The notes: generated from the letters alone by a model not told the origin. A stretch of 64,000 nt of DNA from Pseudoduganella guangdongensis (GCF_009857475.1 NZ_WWCJ01000010.1:1-64000), one strand, 5' to 3'. Shown: positions 1 through 8,804, counted from the stretch's first letter. Translations and numbers: made by a program.

Positions 1-2
1 AG

Positions 3-81
3 ATTCGGGGTCAGGTCTGACAATCGGACAATCTATGCGCGAAGCGCATAGATTGTCCGATTGTCAGACCTGACCCCGAAT
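3..81. repeat. Perfect long inverted repeat with GGGGTCAGG/CCTGACCCC arms
   Basis: Two 38-base arms (3-40 and 44-81) are exact reverse complements around a 3-base loop. The outer part of each arm carries ATTCGGGGTCAGG and its complement CCTGACCCCGAAT. It lies five bases beyond the stop codon of the S1/P1 nuclease gene, so it could serve as its 3' hairpin. There is no long T run. The core resembles that of the inverted repeat at 35442-35525, which suggests a repeat family and not a simple terminator. Confidence 0.9.
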
Positions 82-86
82 TTAAC

Positions 87-1109
87 TTATGGCCAAATCT
101 TCTGCAGCATGGCGGCCAGGTTGTAGCCGCCTTTGATCAGCTGTTCGCGCGCGAGGGCGGACGACGGCACGGGATAGCTGTCCGGCACGGTCATCGCCCA
201 TACGGTGTAGGTGGAGCCGCTGCGGCTGGTCTGCTTGGTGGCCACACCGACCTTCACGTCGGCATAGGCTTGCTTGGCGGCGACCAGGGAGTCGTTGGCC
301 CATTGCACCGGCCAGCTGGCGACGTCGCCTTTGGAGAGCATGATGCTTGGTTTGCCGTCGATCGCCCATTGCGTGAACTTGTCCACGCTGCGCTGGCTGC
401 TGCGGCGCATGGCGTAATCGACCACGGTGGTGTCCCAGTAGGAGTGGAACGGCTTGGTCGGGTACTTCGATACTTCTGCATCCTCACCCGGGATCACCTT
501 GGCACTGGCAGCCTTCAGTGCCGCTTCGTCCATCTGCAGATTATTGCCGCCGCGCGAATCGAAGATGTTCAGGGAGTCGATCTCCTTGGCGGACTTTGGC
601 ACCACGAACTTGCCTTCCTTGTCGACGAAGGCTGCGCCTACATGCAACGGCTGGTGGATGTCGCCCGCCAGGTGGGTCAGGATCAACAACGCCTGGCGCG
701 GCGTGAACTTGCCGTCGCCCTTGCCTTGCAGGGTGGCGATGCATTGCTGCATGGTCTGCACGATATCGTGGCCCGACGTGCCGGCGCCGTGGCTGTGGTA
801 CTCGTTCAACTGGAACGGCACGTCGGTGTAGTGGTACTCGCTGTGCTGCGGGTGCGCGGCGACGTAATCGTTCATCTCCTGCGATTGCGGGCCACAGAAC
901 GTGCCCTTCACGCAGTCGGCCCAGTTGGCGATCTTCTCCAGGTTTTCACCTTGCTGCAGCAGCGCGTTGACCTGCTTCTCGGCGTTGGAGCCTTTGATCA
1001 GGTTGTCGGCGATGGCGCCGACGATGCGGTGGCCGTTGTTACCCCAGGCCATGGCGTTGTTGGCGGCGAAGGCGCCGGCCAGCGCCGCGATCAGTGCGAG
1101 TTTCTTCAT
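87..1109 (-). CDS. Exported S1/P1-family nuclease
   Basis: This is a 340-residue protein of the S1/P1 nuclease family, zinc enzymes that cut single-stranded DNA and RNA to 5'-mononucleotides. Residues 1-21 form a signal peptide ending NNAMA. Cleavage there would leave Trp as the first mature residue (WGNNGHR), which is the conserved N-terminal zinc ligand in this family. Further ligands are visible in LLILTHLAGDIHQPLHVG and in the FHSYWD region. The ATG overlaps the stop of the upstream phospholipase D-like gene by four bases, so the two are probably translationally coupled. Together with the 5'-nucleotidase-like gene two positions upstream it suggests scavenging of extracellular nucleic acid. 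The family call is firm; substrate preference is not visible. Confidence 0.93.
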   Translation of the reverse strand: MKKLALIAALAGAFAANNAMAWGNNGHRIVGAIADNLIKGSNAEKQVNALLQQGENLEKIANWADCVKGTFCGPQSQEMNDYVAAHPQHSEYHYTDVPFQLNEYHSHGAGTSGHDIVQTMQQCIATLQGKGDGKFTPRQALLILTHLAGDIHQPLHVGAAFVDKEGKFVVPKSAKEIDSLNIFDSRGGNNLQMDEAALKAASAKVIPGEDAEVSKYPTKPFHSYWDTTVVDYAMRRSSQRSVDKFTQWAIDGKPSIMLSKGDVASWPVQWANDSLVAAKQAYADVKVGVATKQTSRSGSTYTVWAMTVPDSYPVPSSALAREQLIKGGYNLAAMLQKIWP

Positions 1110-2338
1110 TCTTCTTTACCCTTGCTTGGTTTCGGATAGTCTTTGTTGATATCAATCGGCTGCGCGTATGGCGACGACCAGGCCTGCTCCTGCACGGCGC
1201 TCAGGCGCTTGGCCATGGCTTCGTTACGCATCACCACTTCCAGGTTGCGCGACAGGTCGAAGTAGCCGCCGGCCCAGTTGCTGGTGCCGACCCAGGCCAG
1301 CTTGCCGTCGATGACCATGGTCTTGCTATGCCATACGCGGGCGAACGGGATGAAGCCGGTGCTGGCCTTGGGCAGCGTCACGATGCGGATCTCGACATTC
1401 GGCAGCATGGCCAGCGATTTCAGGTGGTTGATGGCCGGCTTTTCGGTGTTCCAGTTGGAGACCATCAGCTTGACCTTGACGCCGCGCGTGGCGGCGGCGC
1501 GCAGGGCGTTGTCGACCACGGCGTAGAACGGGCGCGTGCCCTTAGGTCCGTAGCTCAGGGGCGCGTAGTCCAGCATGGAGACGCTGATCTCCTGTTTGGC
1601 ATCGGCCAGCAAGGCCGGCAGCACGGTTTCGGAATCGGCCACGCCAACCGGGTTGAATGCGGCTGGGCTGGCGACCAGGAAGCTGGCGTCGGCCGGCAGC
1701 GCCGCCGGCGCCATCGATTTGGCCTGCACCGGGGCGACGGTCTTGCCGGCGGCCAGCGTGGCTTGCGCTGCCCAATCCTGCTCGAAGATAGCCTGCACCT
1801 GGCCTGCCACTTTGGCGTCGGTGATGCGCAGGCCAGTTTCGTGGATGTGGGTGAAGGCGCGCCAGTCGAAGTTCTGGCTGCCGACGAAGGCGATGTTGCG
1901 GTCCACGGTCAGGTACTTGGCGTGGATGATGCCGTTGCCGGTCAGCTGGTTCACATCCAGCACGCGCATTTCCAGGTTGGGGATGGCGCGCAGGCGCTCC
2001 ACGGTGGCCTTCTCGGACAGTCCGCTGACGCCCTTCTTGTCGATCAGGAAGCGGATCTTCACGCCGCGCTTGCCGGCAGCTTCCAGGCGCTCGATCACCT
2101 TTTCGAACGGCGCGCCGGTCACGCTGGCGACGTAGAACTGGCCGATGCAGATTTCCGATTTCGCGTTGTCGAACAATTCGGTCCAGACTTCGATCGGGCC
2201 GCGCAGGTCGTCGCTTTTGAGCGTGGTTTCCACCGGTGCAGTCTGCACCAGCTCAAAGCCCGGCACCTGGAAGGCGGCGTGGGCGGAGGCGAAACAGCCA
2301 GCCAGTGCGGCGGCCAGGAGATAACGGCGCATATTCAT
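1106..2338 (-). CDS. Phospholipase D-like protein, exported
   Basis: This 410-residue protein has a signal peptide (residues 1-21, ending ASAHA). Two HKD motifs define the phospholipase D superfamily: HAKYLTVD with H139, K141 and D146, followed by GSQNF, and HSKTMVID with H337, K339 and D344, followed by GTSNW. Both half-sites are intact, so an active two-lobed phosphodiesterase is expected. Members act on phospholipids or nucleic acids. The periplasmic location and the adjacent nuclease and nucleotidase genes leave both possibilities open. It starts four bases after the 5'-nucleotidase-like gene ends and overlaps the S1/P1 nuclease start, so it is the middle gene of a three-gene operon. I would not assign cardiolipin synthase, because membrane segments are missing. 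Confidence 0.88.
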   Translation of the reverse strand: MNMRRYLLAAALAGCFASAHAAFQVPGFELVQTAPVETTLKSDDLRGPIEVWTELFDNAKSEICIGQFYVASVTGAPFEKVIERLEAAGKRGVKIRFLIDKKGVSGLSEKATVERLRAIPNLEMRVLDVNQLTGNGIIHAKYLTVDRNIAFVGSQNFDWRAFTHIHETGLRITDAKVAGQVQAIFEQDWAAQATLAAGKTVAPVQAKSMAPAALPADASFLVASPAAFNPVGVADSETVLPALLADAKQEISVSMLDYAPLSYGPKGTRPFYAVVDNALRAAATRGVKVKLMVSNWNTEKPAINHLKSLAMLPNVEIRIVTLPKASTGFIPFARVWHSKTMVIDGKLAWVGTSNWAGGYFDLSRNLEVVMRNEAMAKRLSAVQEQAWSSPYAQPIDINKDYPKPSKGKEE

Positions 2339-2341
2339 CCT

Positions 2342-4000
2342 TTACTGTTTGACGCGCAAAATGCGCGGGACGGCGCCATAGGTGCCGGCCGGTTTATTGT
2401 CTTGTTCCAGGCGCTGCAGGTAGCTGCGCAGCGCATCGGCATCGCGCACGCCGGTCGGCGCCTGGTTGCTGCCCTGGCGGAAGGTGACGAAACCGTCGTT
2501 GCCCTCGGCCAGGAAATTGAAGACCGCCACGCGGTAGCTGGCGCCGTCTTCGATCGCCACGCCATTCAGCTTGACGCTCTCGCGCACGATGCGCTGGCCC
2601 AGGGGGCGGCGGCCGTCCCAAGCGTAGGTAAAGCCTTCCGATACTTGCAGCACGCCGCGTTTGTCCGCCTCCACGCCGCCCCACTGCCCTTCCAGCAGCG
2701 CGACGATCTGGGCGCCGCTCATGTTCATCACCACGATCTCATTCGCGAACGGCAGCACCGCCTGCACATTGGCGACAGTCACGATACGGTCGTCGCCGGC
2801 ATCGAGATGGGTGCGGATGCCGCCGGTATTGGTGAAGGCCAGCTGCGCACCCCATTTGCGGCCCGAGGCGAGGACGGCGTCCGCCACCAGCTGCCCCAGC
2901 GGCGATTCATCGGCGTTCGGCATCAGCTCGCGGCTGATGGATGGCTGCGCCAGGCGCGCCACCGGCTTGCCCAGCTCCTCGCTGCTGCGCGCGCGCAGCG
3001 ATGCCAGCAAGGCGTCGACTTCCGGCACGCCGGCATGCTTGCCCGGCTGCACCAGGATATTGCGCGCGCTGGTATCGACCACGGCGCCGGTCTGGCGGTC
3101 CACCACCAGCGAAATGCGCGACAGCATATGGCCGTAGCGTTCGGCCTGCGTCACCAGCTTGCCGTCCACGCGGCACAGGTAGCCGTTGTGCGAGTGGCCG
3201 CTGACCACCACGCGCACGGCGGGGTCGATGCGCTTGACCACGTCGACGATGTCGCCGCTCAGGTCCTGGCAGTACTGCTGGTCGTAGCGCGCCGGCGTGT
3301 GGCCGCCCTGGTGGATCAGCACCATGAAGACGGTGGCGCCCTGCGCGCGCAGCTCGGGCAGCAGGCGGTTCACGGCCTGCGCCTCGTCGATGAACTGCAG
3401 GCCGCCAACACCGGCCGCGCCCACCAGGTCCGGCGTGGCCTTCAGCACGGTGCCGATCAGGGCGACCTTGATGCCCTTCACTTCCTCGATGCGGTAGGCC
3501 GGGAACAGGGGCTGGTTGGTGCGCGTGTCGATCACATTGGCGGCCAGGTAGCTGAACTTCGCCCCTTCGTGCGGCCCGAGTTTGCAGGCCCGGTCCGGAC
3601 GCGGCGAATTGGCGCAGCCGCCCTTGGCCTGGCGCAGCAGCTCCACACGGCCATTATCGAATTCGTGGTTGCCGACCGAGGTGGCGCGCATGCCGATCAG
3701 GTTCAGGGCCTGGATGGTCGGCTCGTCGGCAAACATGGCCGACATTGCCGGGCTGGCACCGATCATATCGCCCGCGCCCACCAACAGCAGTTCCGGGTCT
3801 TCCTGGCGCCAGGCGTTCAGCGTGGCCGCCAGCGCGTCGATGCCGCCCGCCGTGCCGCCCTGGTCAAACCGGGTCGCTTCCAGGTGGCCGTGCAAGTCGT
3901 TCAGCGCGGCGAAATTGAGCTCGACGTGGTGGGCCGGGCGCTGTGCGGCGCATCCGGCGAGCAGGCTCGCGATAGCAAGCAAGGGCAAAACAGGTTTCAT
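2342..4000 (-). CDS. 5'-nucleotidase/2',3'-cyclic phosphodiesterase-like lipoprotein
   Basis: This 552-residue protein is of the UshA/YfkN 5'-nucleotidase family. A lipobox (LLAGC, Cys17) after a hydrophobic stretch predicts a lipoprotein, and this decides the start at 4000; the frame stays open further upstream without a signal. The N-terminal metallophosphatase domain shows NDLHGH (residues 34-39), GNHEFDNG, HQGGHT and SGHSHNGY, the usual two-metal ligands. The C-terminal nucleotidase domain includes FTNTGGIRTHLDAGD and FLAEGNDGF, typical for nucleotide binding. The likely job is to dephosphorylate nucleotides at the cell surface to nucleosides. It is first in an operon with the phospholipase D-like and S1/P1 nuclease genes, which fits nucleic-acid scavenging. 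Confidence 0.9.
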   Translation of the reverse strand: MKPVLPLLAIASLLAGCAAQRPAHHVELNFAALNDLHGHLEATRFDQGGTAGGIDALAATLNAWRQEDPELLLVGAGDMIGASPAMSAMFADEPTIQALNLIGMRATSVGNHEFDNGRVELLRQAKGGCANSPRPDRACKLGPHEGAKFSYLAANVIDTRTNQPLFPAYRIEEVKGIKVALIGTVLKATPDLVGAAGVGGLQFIDEAQAVNRLLPELRAQGATVFMVLIHQGGHTPARYDQQYCQDLSGDIVDVVKRIDPAVRVVVSGHSHNGYLCRVDGKLVTQAERYGHMLSRISLVVDRQTGAVVDTSARNILVQPGKHAGVPEVDALLASLRARSSEELGKPVARLAQPSISRELMPNADESPLGQLVADAVLASGRKWGAQLAFTNTGGIRTHLDAGDDRIVTVANVQAVLPFANEIVVMNMSGAQIVALLEGQWGGVEADKRGVLQVSEGFTYAWDGRRPLGQRIVRESVKLNGVAIEDGASYRVAVFNFLAEGNDGFVTFRQGSNQAPTGVRDADALRSYLQRLEQDNKPAGTYGAVPRILRVKQ

Positions 4001-4052
4001 CGGGACGGCAGTAATGACGGGCGAAAGCACGCATTGTACAGCGCCAAAACGC

Positions 4053-4092
4053 AAAAAAAACCTGCCCCGGCAATGCCCCCGCCCGGCAGGTT
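4053..4092 (-). terminator. Terminator-like hairpin in the leader of the nucleotidase operon
   Basis: Read on the minus strand, an 8-bp stem (AACCTGCC at 4059-4066 with GGCAGGTT at 4085-4092) is followed by eight T residues (4053-4060 on the plus strand are A). It lies about 50 bases before the nucleotidase ATG, with no minus-strand gene directly upstream. It could therefore be an attenuator or a block to readthrough. The loop is long (18 bases), so strength is uncertain. Confidence 0.45.
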
Positions 4093-4150
4093 GCCAACAT
4101 CGCCAATAAATTAATCTAGTGATAATCCGAGACATTTAAATCACTATTTA

Positions 4151-4180
4151 TTGAGTATGATTCCGGCGGGATTGTAAAAT
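4151..4180 (+). promoter_or_regulatory. Putative sigma70 promoter of the graspetide operon
   Basis: TTGAGT (4151-4156) and TAAAAT (4175-4180) are separated by 18 bases. They lie about 40 bases before the first precursor start, which also has a clear ribosome binding site (AGGAG, 4212-4216). The region is unusually AT-rich for this window. Confidence 0.4.
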
Positions 4181-4220
4181 CCTTAACATTGTCTAACTGA
4201 CTATTTATTTAGGAGTAACT

Positions 4221-4430
4221 ATGCATCCGTTTTCCCTGAACAAAGAGCAAATTGAAGAAGTAAGCGGCGGCACCGAGGTGAGCAATGTCCTGCGCGAAGG
4301 CGGCGAAGAATGCAGCATTCTGAACTATGAAACCGGCCTGGAGCCAACCGTCAAACTGAAAGAAGACGGCGGCGAGCTGACCACCATGGCGATCGGCGAA
4401 GAAGGCGGCCTGCCAGCCCAAGAGATCTAA
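4221..4430 (+). CDS. Graspetide-like RiPP precursor peptide 1 (GG leader)
   Basis: This is a 69-residue acidic peptide. Residues 1-17 (MHPFSLNKEQIEEVSGG) form a double-glycine leader of the type cut by C39 peptidase domains, and they match the leader of the second precursor at 8931 almost residue for residue. The remaining core is rich in Glu, Gly and Thr. It ends in TTMAIGEEGGLPAQEI, which contains TTxxxxEE, the core motif published for plesiocin-type graspetides. A related PTVKLKEDGG segment sits just before it and may be a second ring-forming unit. Thr hydroxyls would be linked to Glu/Asp carboxylates by the ATP-grasp enzyme encoded 55 bases downstream. A good ribosome binding site (AGGAG) sits five bases before the ATG. 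The crosslink pattern is inference. Confidence 0.85.
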   Translation: MHPFSLNKEQIEEVSGGTEVSNVLREGGEECSILNYETGLEPTVKLKEDGGELTTMAIGEEGGLPAQEI

Positions 4431-4444
4431 GCTGCTCCAACCCC

Positions 4445-4468
4445 AGGATGGCCGGCGCCGGCCATCCT
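4445..4468. repeat. 24-base perfect palindrome between precursor 1 and the ATP-grasp gene
   Basis: AGGATGGCCGGC is followed directly by its reverse complement GCCGGCCATCCT. It lies 14 bases after the precursor stop and 17 bases before the ATP-grasp ATG. With no T run it would be a leaky terminator or an mRNA-stabilising hairpin. Either could make the precursor transcript more abundant than the enzyme transcript, a common arrangement in RiPP operons. Confidence 0.7.
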
Positions 4469-4485
4469 TGCCAAGAAAACCCAGC

Positions 4486-5403
4486 ATGAAACATATCGTT
4501 CTCGGACACCCCAGCGACGCCCACGTCACCCACATGCTTGAGAGCCTGGCCGCACGCGGCTTCCAGGCGCACCTTATCGACAGCTCCAAATTCCCCAGCG
4601 AACTGCAACTGAGCCTGCGCCCGCAACACGGCGGCGGCACCCTGCGCCTGGCCGATGGCGCCCTGCTGGACCTGGAACAGATTGGCTCGGTCTACTGGCG
4701 CAACTTCTGCGGCGTCAGCCAGGGCACGCGCGCGCGCGCCGTGCGCGGCACGCTGGAAGACATTTCCTATTACGACAGCATGGCCTGCATCCGCTCCTGG
4801 TTCCAGGCCGAGCTGCCGACACGCTGGTTCAATTCCTGGAGCGCCTTCCAGTCGCACCAGGAGAAGCCGCACCAGCTGCGCCTGGCCGCGCAAGCCGGCG
4901 TGGCCATCCCGCGCACCTATATCGGCAACGATATCGAGCAGGCGCGTGCCTTCTGCGAGGCGGAAGGCGATGTGATCTTCAAGCCGGTGTACGGCGGCGC
5001 GCATACCGAACGCATTACGCCCAAGCACCTGGAGAGCGAGCATATGAGCAAAGCGCTGGCCTTGGCCCCCATCACCCTGCAGCAATTTGTGCCGGGCACG
5101 AATATCCGCACCTATGCCATCGGCGAGCAGTTGTTCACCGCCGAGCTGAACAGCGACAACATCGACTTCCGCACCGACCGCGGCATGGAAATCAAGCCGA
5201 TCGAGCTGCCGCCCGAGCAAGCCGCCCTGGTGCCGGCCATCATGCGCAGCCTGGGGCTGAACTGGACCGCCATCGATTGGCGCCGCGACCACGACGGCCG
5301 CTACTACTTCCTGGAAGCGAATCCGAGCCCGATGTTCCTGGGCATGGAAAAACGCAGCGGCTTCCCGCTCGGCGACACCCTGCTGAGGGCGATGACGGCG
5401 TGA
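4486..5403 (+). CDS. ATP-grasp peptide ligase (graspetide maturase, MvdC/MvdD/PsnB type)
   Basis: This 305-residue enzyme is of the ATP-grasp ribosomal-peptide-maturase type. It would activate Glu/Asp side chains with ATP and join them to Thr/Ser (ester) or Lys (amide) side chains of the precursor. The N-terminal part (MKHIVLGHPSDAHV) resembles the MvdD-like pre-ATP-grasp domain. Nucleotide and metal sites are visible in GDVIFKPVYGG, LQQFVPGTNIRTY and YYFLEANPSPMF, which holds the Glu and Asn metal ligands near the C-terminus. I chose the ATG at 4486; a TTG 18 bases upstream falls in the palindrome. Its stop overlaps the GTG start of the HlyD gene by four bases. The neighbouring GG-leader peptides with TTxxxxEE motifs support the role. 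No second ligase is present, so one enzyme probably makes all rings. Confidence 0.87.
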   Translation: MKHIVLGHPSDAHVTHMLESLAARGFQAHLIDSSKFPSELQLSLRPQHGGGTLRLADGALLDLEQIGSVYWRNFCGVSQGTRARAVRGTLEDISYYDSMACIRSWFQAELPTRWFNSWSAFQSHQEKPHQLRLAAQAGVAIPRTYIGNDIEQARAFCEAEGDVIFKPVYGGAHTERITPKHLESEHMSKALALAPITLQQFVPGTNIRTYAIGEQLFTAELNSDNIDFRTDRGMEIKPIELPPEQAALVPAIMRSLGLNWTAIDWRRDHDGRYYFLEANPSPMFLGMEKRSGFPLGDTLLRAMTA

Positions 5404-6710
5404 GCGCGGACGCCAAGCCGCCGCTGTTCCGGCCGGAGGTGGCGCAAGCGCTCACCTCCAACTGGCTGGGATCGATCCGGCTGAAGCACACCATGTCCGG
5501 CACGGTGGTGGCAGCCGTGGCCCTGAGCATTGCCGGCGCCTTGGTCGCCTTTGTCGCGCTCGGCAGCTTCACCCAGAAAGCCCGGGTCGGCGGGCTGGTG
5601 GTGCCGGTCAACGGCGCCCTGGCCGTGACCACGCCGCAGGCCGGCACCCTGGTGCGCTCGCTGGTGGCGGAAGGCAGCACCGTCAAGGCCGGCGATCTGC
5701 TGTTTGAACTGTCGTCCGAGCGGCAGCAAAGCGGCGGCGAGCTGAGCACGCTGATTGCCCAGCAGCTCACCATCCGCCGCGAAGCCTTGCAGTCGGAGCG
5801 CACCGCGCGCATCGCCATGGCGCGCGAAAAGCAGCGCGCCATCGAAGCGCGCATCGCCAATGCGGAAGCCGAGCAAGTCCAGCTGGGCAACGAGATCAAG
5901 CTGGCAACGCGCCGCAAGGGCCTGGCGCAGCAAAGCGTGGGGAAGTACGAAACCCTGCAGGCCAGCGGCTTTGTATCGCAAGCGCAGACCCAGCAAAAGC
6001 AGGAAGAATTGATCGACACCGAAGCGCGCCTGAGCGCCCTGGCGCGCAGCCAGAGCCAGCTCGCCAGCACCCTGGTCAACCTGCGCGCCGAACGCGAACA
6101 ACTGGGGCAGGACCTGGACGGCGAGCTGGCCCAGTTCAGGCGCGCCGAGGCCACCCTGGAGCAGGAGGCGGTGCAAAACCGCGACCGCCGCCGCACCCTG
6201 GTGGTGGCGCCGCAAGCAGGCACGCTCACCGCCCTCAACTACCATGTGGGCCAAGCCTTGAGCGCCGGGCAATCGCTGGCCACCCTGGTGCCCGGCGCGG
6301 CCGATGGCGCCGCCCTGGAAGCCAACTTGTACGCGCCCAGCCGCACCGCCGGCTTCGTCAAGCCGGGGCAGAAAGTGCTGATTCGCTACCAAGCCTTCCC
6401 CTATCAGAAATTCGGCCTGCACGGCGGCGAGATCGTCGATGTCAGCCGCACCCCGTTCGCGCCGAGCGAGCTGCCGGCCAATATCGCCGGCACCATCCTC
6501 GGCACCGTCTCGCGCGGCGCCAGCAACGAGGCGCTGTACCGCATCCGCGTCAAGCTCGACCGGCAGGCGATCCAGGTCTACGGCGACAGCCTGGCGGTCA
6601 AACCCGGCATGACCCTGGAAGCCGACATCGTGCAAGACCAGCGCAAGATCTGGGAATGGATCGCGGAACCGCTGATCGCCATCGCCCCGCGCCAGAAGAG
6701 CAACGAATGA
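5400..6710 (+). CDS. HlyD-family periplasmic adaptor of the peptide exporter
   Basis: This 436-residue membrane fusion protein links an inner-membrane ABC exporter to an outer-membrane channel. There is one transmembrane segment near residues 36-58 (GTVVAAVALSIAGALVAFVA). A barrel/lipoyl half follows (VVPVNGALAVTTPQAGTLV), then a long Gln/Glu/Arg-rich coiled coil (about residues 115-270), then the second lipoyl half (VVAPQAGTLTALNYHVGQAL). The GTG start overlaps the ATP-grasp stop (GTGA), and the stop overlaps the ATG of the exporter (ATGA), so all three are translationally coupled. No TolC-like gene is in the window, so a TolC encoded elsewhere must serve. The same adaptor-plus-PCAT pairing is known for bacteriocin and marinostatin/microviridin export. 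Confidence 0.9.
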   Translation: MSADAKPPLFRPEVAQALTSNWLGSIRLKHTMSGTVVAAVALSIAGALVAFVALGSFTQKARVGGLVVPVNGALAVTTPQAGTLVRSLVAEGSTVKAGDLLFELSSERQQSGGELSTLIAQQLTIRREALQSERTARIAMAREKQRAIEARIANAEAEQVQLGNEIKLATRRKGLAQQSVGKYETLQASGFVSQAQTQQKQEELIDTEARLSALARSQSQLASTLVNLRAEREQLGQDLDGELAQFRRAEATLEQEAVQNRDRRRTLVVAPQAGTLTALNYHVGQALSAGQSLATLVPGAADGAALEANLYAPSRTAGFVKPGQKVLIRYQAFPYQKFGLHGGEIVDVSRTPFAPSELPANIAGTILGTVSRGASNEALYRIRVKLDRQAIQVYGDSLAVKPGMTLEADIVQDQRKIWEWIAEPLIAIAPRQKSNE

Positions 6711-8803
6711 GAACCATCCTGCAAACCGAATCCAGCGAATGCGGCCTGGCCTGCATCGCCATGGTGGCCGCCCATCACGGCCACCAGACCGACCTGGCGG
6801 AACTGCGCCGCAGGTTTTCCATCAGCCTGAAAGGGGCCACCCTCAACCAGCTGATGCGCCATGCCAGCAGCTTGCACCTGTCCTCGCGGCCGCTGCGCCT
6901 GGAGCTGGAACACCTGTCGCAGCTGCAGCTGCCGGCCATCCTGCATTGGAACCTGAACCACTTTGTGGTGCTGTCCGCCATCAGGCGCGACTTGCGCGGC
7001 AATGTGCTGGCCACCATCCACGATCCCGCCACCGGCGCGCGCGACTATTCCATGCCCGAGCTGTCGCGCCACTTCACTGGCGTCGCGCTCGAGCTGAGCC
7101 CGACGGCGGAGTTCGAGGAAAAGAAGGCCGTGCGCAAAGTCTCGCTCACCGAGCTGACCGGCAAAGTGATCGGCCTGCGCTGGGCCATCGCCAAGGTCAT
7201 CATGCTGGCGGTGGCGCTGGAAGTGTTCGCCCTCGCCTCGCCCCTGTTCAACCAGTTCGTGATCGACGAGGTGGTGGTGAATGGCGACCGCGAATTGCTC
7301 AAGGTCCTGGTCCTGGGCTTCGCCCTGATGCTGGTGACGCAATCGGCCATCAGCCTGGCGCGCAGCTGGGTGCTGATGCGCTGGGGCACCGACGTGGCTC
7401 TGCAATGGTCCACCCGCGTCTTCACCCACCTGATCCGCCTGCCGGTCAGCTACTTCGAAAAGCGCCACCTGGGCGACGTGGTTTCGCGTTTTGGCAGCAT
7501 GAATGCGATCCAGACCACCCTGACCAGCCTGTTTGTCGAAAGCATGCTGGACGGCCTGATGGCCCTGCTCGCCTTCGGCATGATGCTGGCCTACAGCCCC
7601 AAGCTGACCTGCATCGTGCTGGCCGGCCTGGCGGCCTATATCGCGCTGCGCGCGCTGGCCTACCACCCGCTGCGCGCCGCATCGCAGGAACGGCTGGTGC
7701 TGTCGGCCAAGGAGAACAGCCACTTCCTGGAAACCGTGCGTGCCATCGTGCCGCTGAAACTGTTCGGGCGTGAAGTGGAGCGGCGCGCGCGCTGGCTCAA
7801 CCTGAAGCAGGATGTCGTCAACCGCGACATCCAGACTCAGAAACTGGGCATCCTGTTCAAGCTGGGCAGCTCGACCCTGAGCAGCGGCCAGGCCCTGCTT
7901 CTGTTCTACGTGGGAGCCCTGCTGGTCATGGACAACGCGCTGACCATCGGCATGCTGATGGCCTTCACCAGCTATTCCACCACCTTCACCGGCCGCGTCT
8001 TCGGCCTGGTCGACCTGTACATCGACGTCAAGATGCTGGGCATGCACGCCGAACGCCTGGCCGATATCGTCAAGGAGCCGGCCGAGCCGGAGGATGCGTT
8101 TGAGGCGGACGTGAGCCGCATCGCGCCCGCCATCACCCTGCGCAATGTACGCTTCCGCTACGCCGAGGGCGAACCGTGGATCCTGGACGGCATCGACCTG
8201 CATATCCCCGCCGGCCAGAGCCTGGCCCTGGTCGGCCCCAGCGGCTGCGGCAAGACCACCTTGTGCAAGCTGGTGCTGGGCCTGCTGCAACCGACCGAGG
8301 GCGAAATCCTGGTCGACGACATCCCGCTGCGCCAGCTCGGCTTGCGCGCCTACCGCAGCATGATCGGCACCGTCATGCAGGACGATGTGCTGCTGGCCGG
8401 CTCCATCCTGGACAACATCAGCTTCTTCGACAACGGCGCCGACCCGGAGAAGGTCAAGCACTACGCCCGCCTGGCCGCTATCCACGACGATATCGCCGCC
8501 ATGCCGATGGCCTACCAGACCCTGGTGGGCGATATGGGCAGCAGCCTGTCGGGCGGTCAGAAACAGCGCGTGCTGCTGGCGCGCGCGCTGTACAAGGAAC
8601 CGAAGATCCTGGCCCTGGACGAAGCCACCAGCCACCTCGACGTGCGCAACGAGGCGCGCGTCAACCACGCGCTGGCCGAGCTCAACCTGACCCGCATCAT
8701 GGTGGCGCACCGCCCCGAAACCATCAACGCCGCCGAGCGCGTGATCGGCATCCAGAACGGCAAGGCACTGGAAGTGCGCAACGGCCGCGCGGCCGCCGCC
8801 TGA
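6707..8803 (+). CDS. C39 peptidase-containing ABC exporter (PCAT)
   Basis: This 698-residue protein would cut the precursor leader after Gly-Gly and export the mature peptide. The N-terminal C39 peptidase domain (residues 1-130) has Gln6 and the catalytic Cys12 in QTESSECGLAC, His in WNLNHFVVL and Asp in IHDPATG, so the protease looks intact. A six-helix ABC transmembrane domain follows (about 165-440). The nucleotide-binding domain has Walker A GPSGCGKTT, signature LSGGQKQR, Walker B ILALDEATSHLD and the His switch MVAHRPET. The ATG overlaps the HlyD stop by four bases. Because the cluster has no separate leader protease, this domain is the obvious candidate. A GC-rich hairpin directly after its stop marks the end of the operon. 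Confidence 0.94.
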   Translation: MRTILQTESSECGLACIAMVAAHHGHQTDLAELRRRFSISLKGATLNQLMRHASSLHLSSRPLRLELEHLSQLQLPAILHWNLNHFVVLSAIRRDLRGNVLATIHDPATGARDYSMPELSRHFTGVALELSPTAEFEEKKAVRKVSLTELTGKVIGLRWAIAKVIMLAVALEVFALASPLFNQFVIDEVVVNGDRELLKVLVLGFALMLVTQSAISLARSWVLMRWGTDVALQWSTRVFTHLIRLPVSYFEKRHLGDVVSRFGSMNAIQTTLTSLFVESMLDGLMALLAFGMMLAYSPKLTCIVLAGLAAYIALRALAYHPLRAASQERLVLSAKENSHFLETVRAIVPLKLFGREVERRARWLNLKQDVVNRDIQTQKLGILFKLGSSTLSSGQALLLFYVGALLVMDNALTIGMLMAFTSYSTTFTGRVFGLVDLYIDVKMLGMHAERLADIVKEPAEPEDAFEADVSRIAPAITLRNVRFRYAEGEPWILDGIDLHIPAGQSLALVGPSGCGKTTLCKLVLGLLQPTEGEILVDDIPLRQLGLRAYRSMIGTVMQDDVLLAGSILDNISFFDNGADPEKVKHYARLAAIHDDIAAMPMAYQTLVGDMGSSLSGGQKQRVLLARALYKEPKILALDEATSHLDVRNEARVNHALAELNLTRIMVAHRPETINAAERVIGIQNGKALEVRNGRAAAA

Positions 8804-8804
8804 G

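Noticed and set aside
1094..4114. Very long plus-strand open frame (about 1000 codons) opposite the nuclease operon
   Set aside because: Its translation is rich in His, Val, Gly and Gln without domains, while the minus strand has three recognisable proteins with signal peptides. It is a high-GC antisense shadow.
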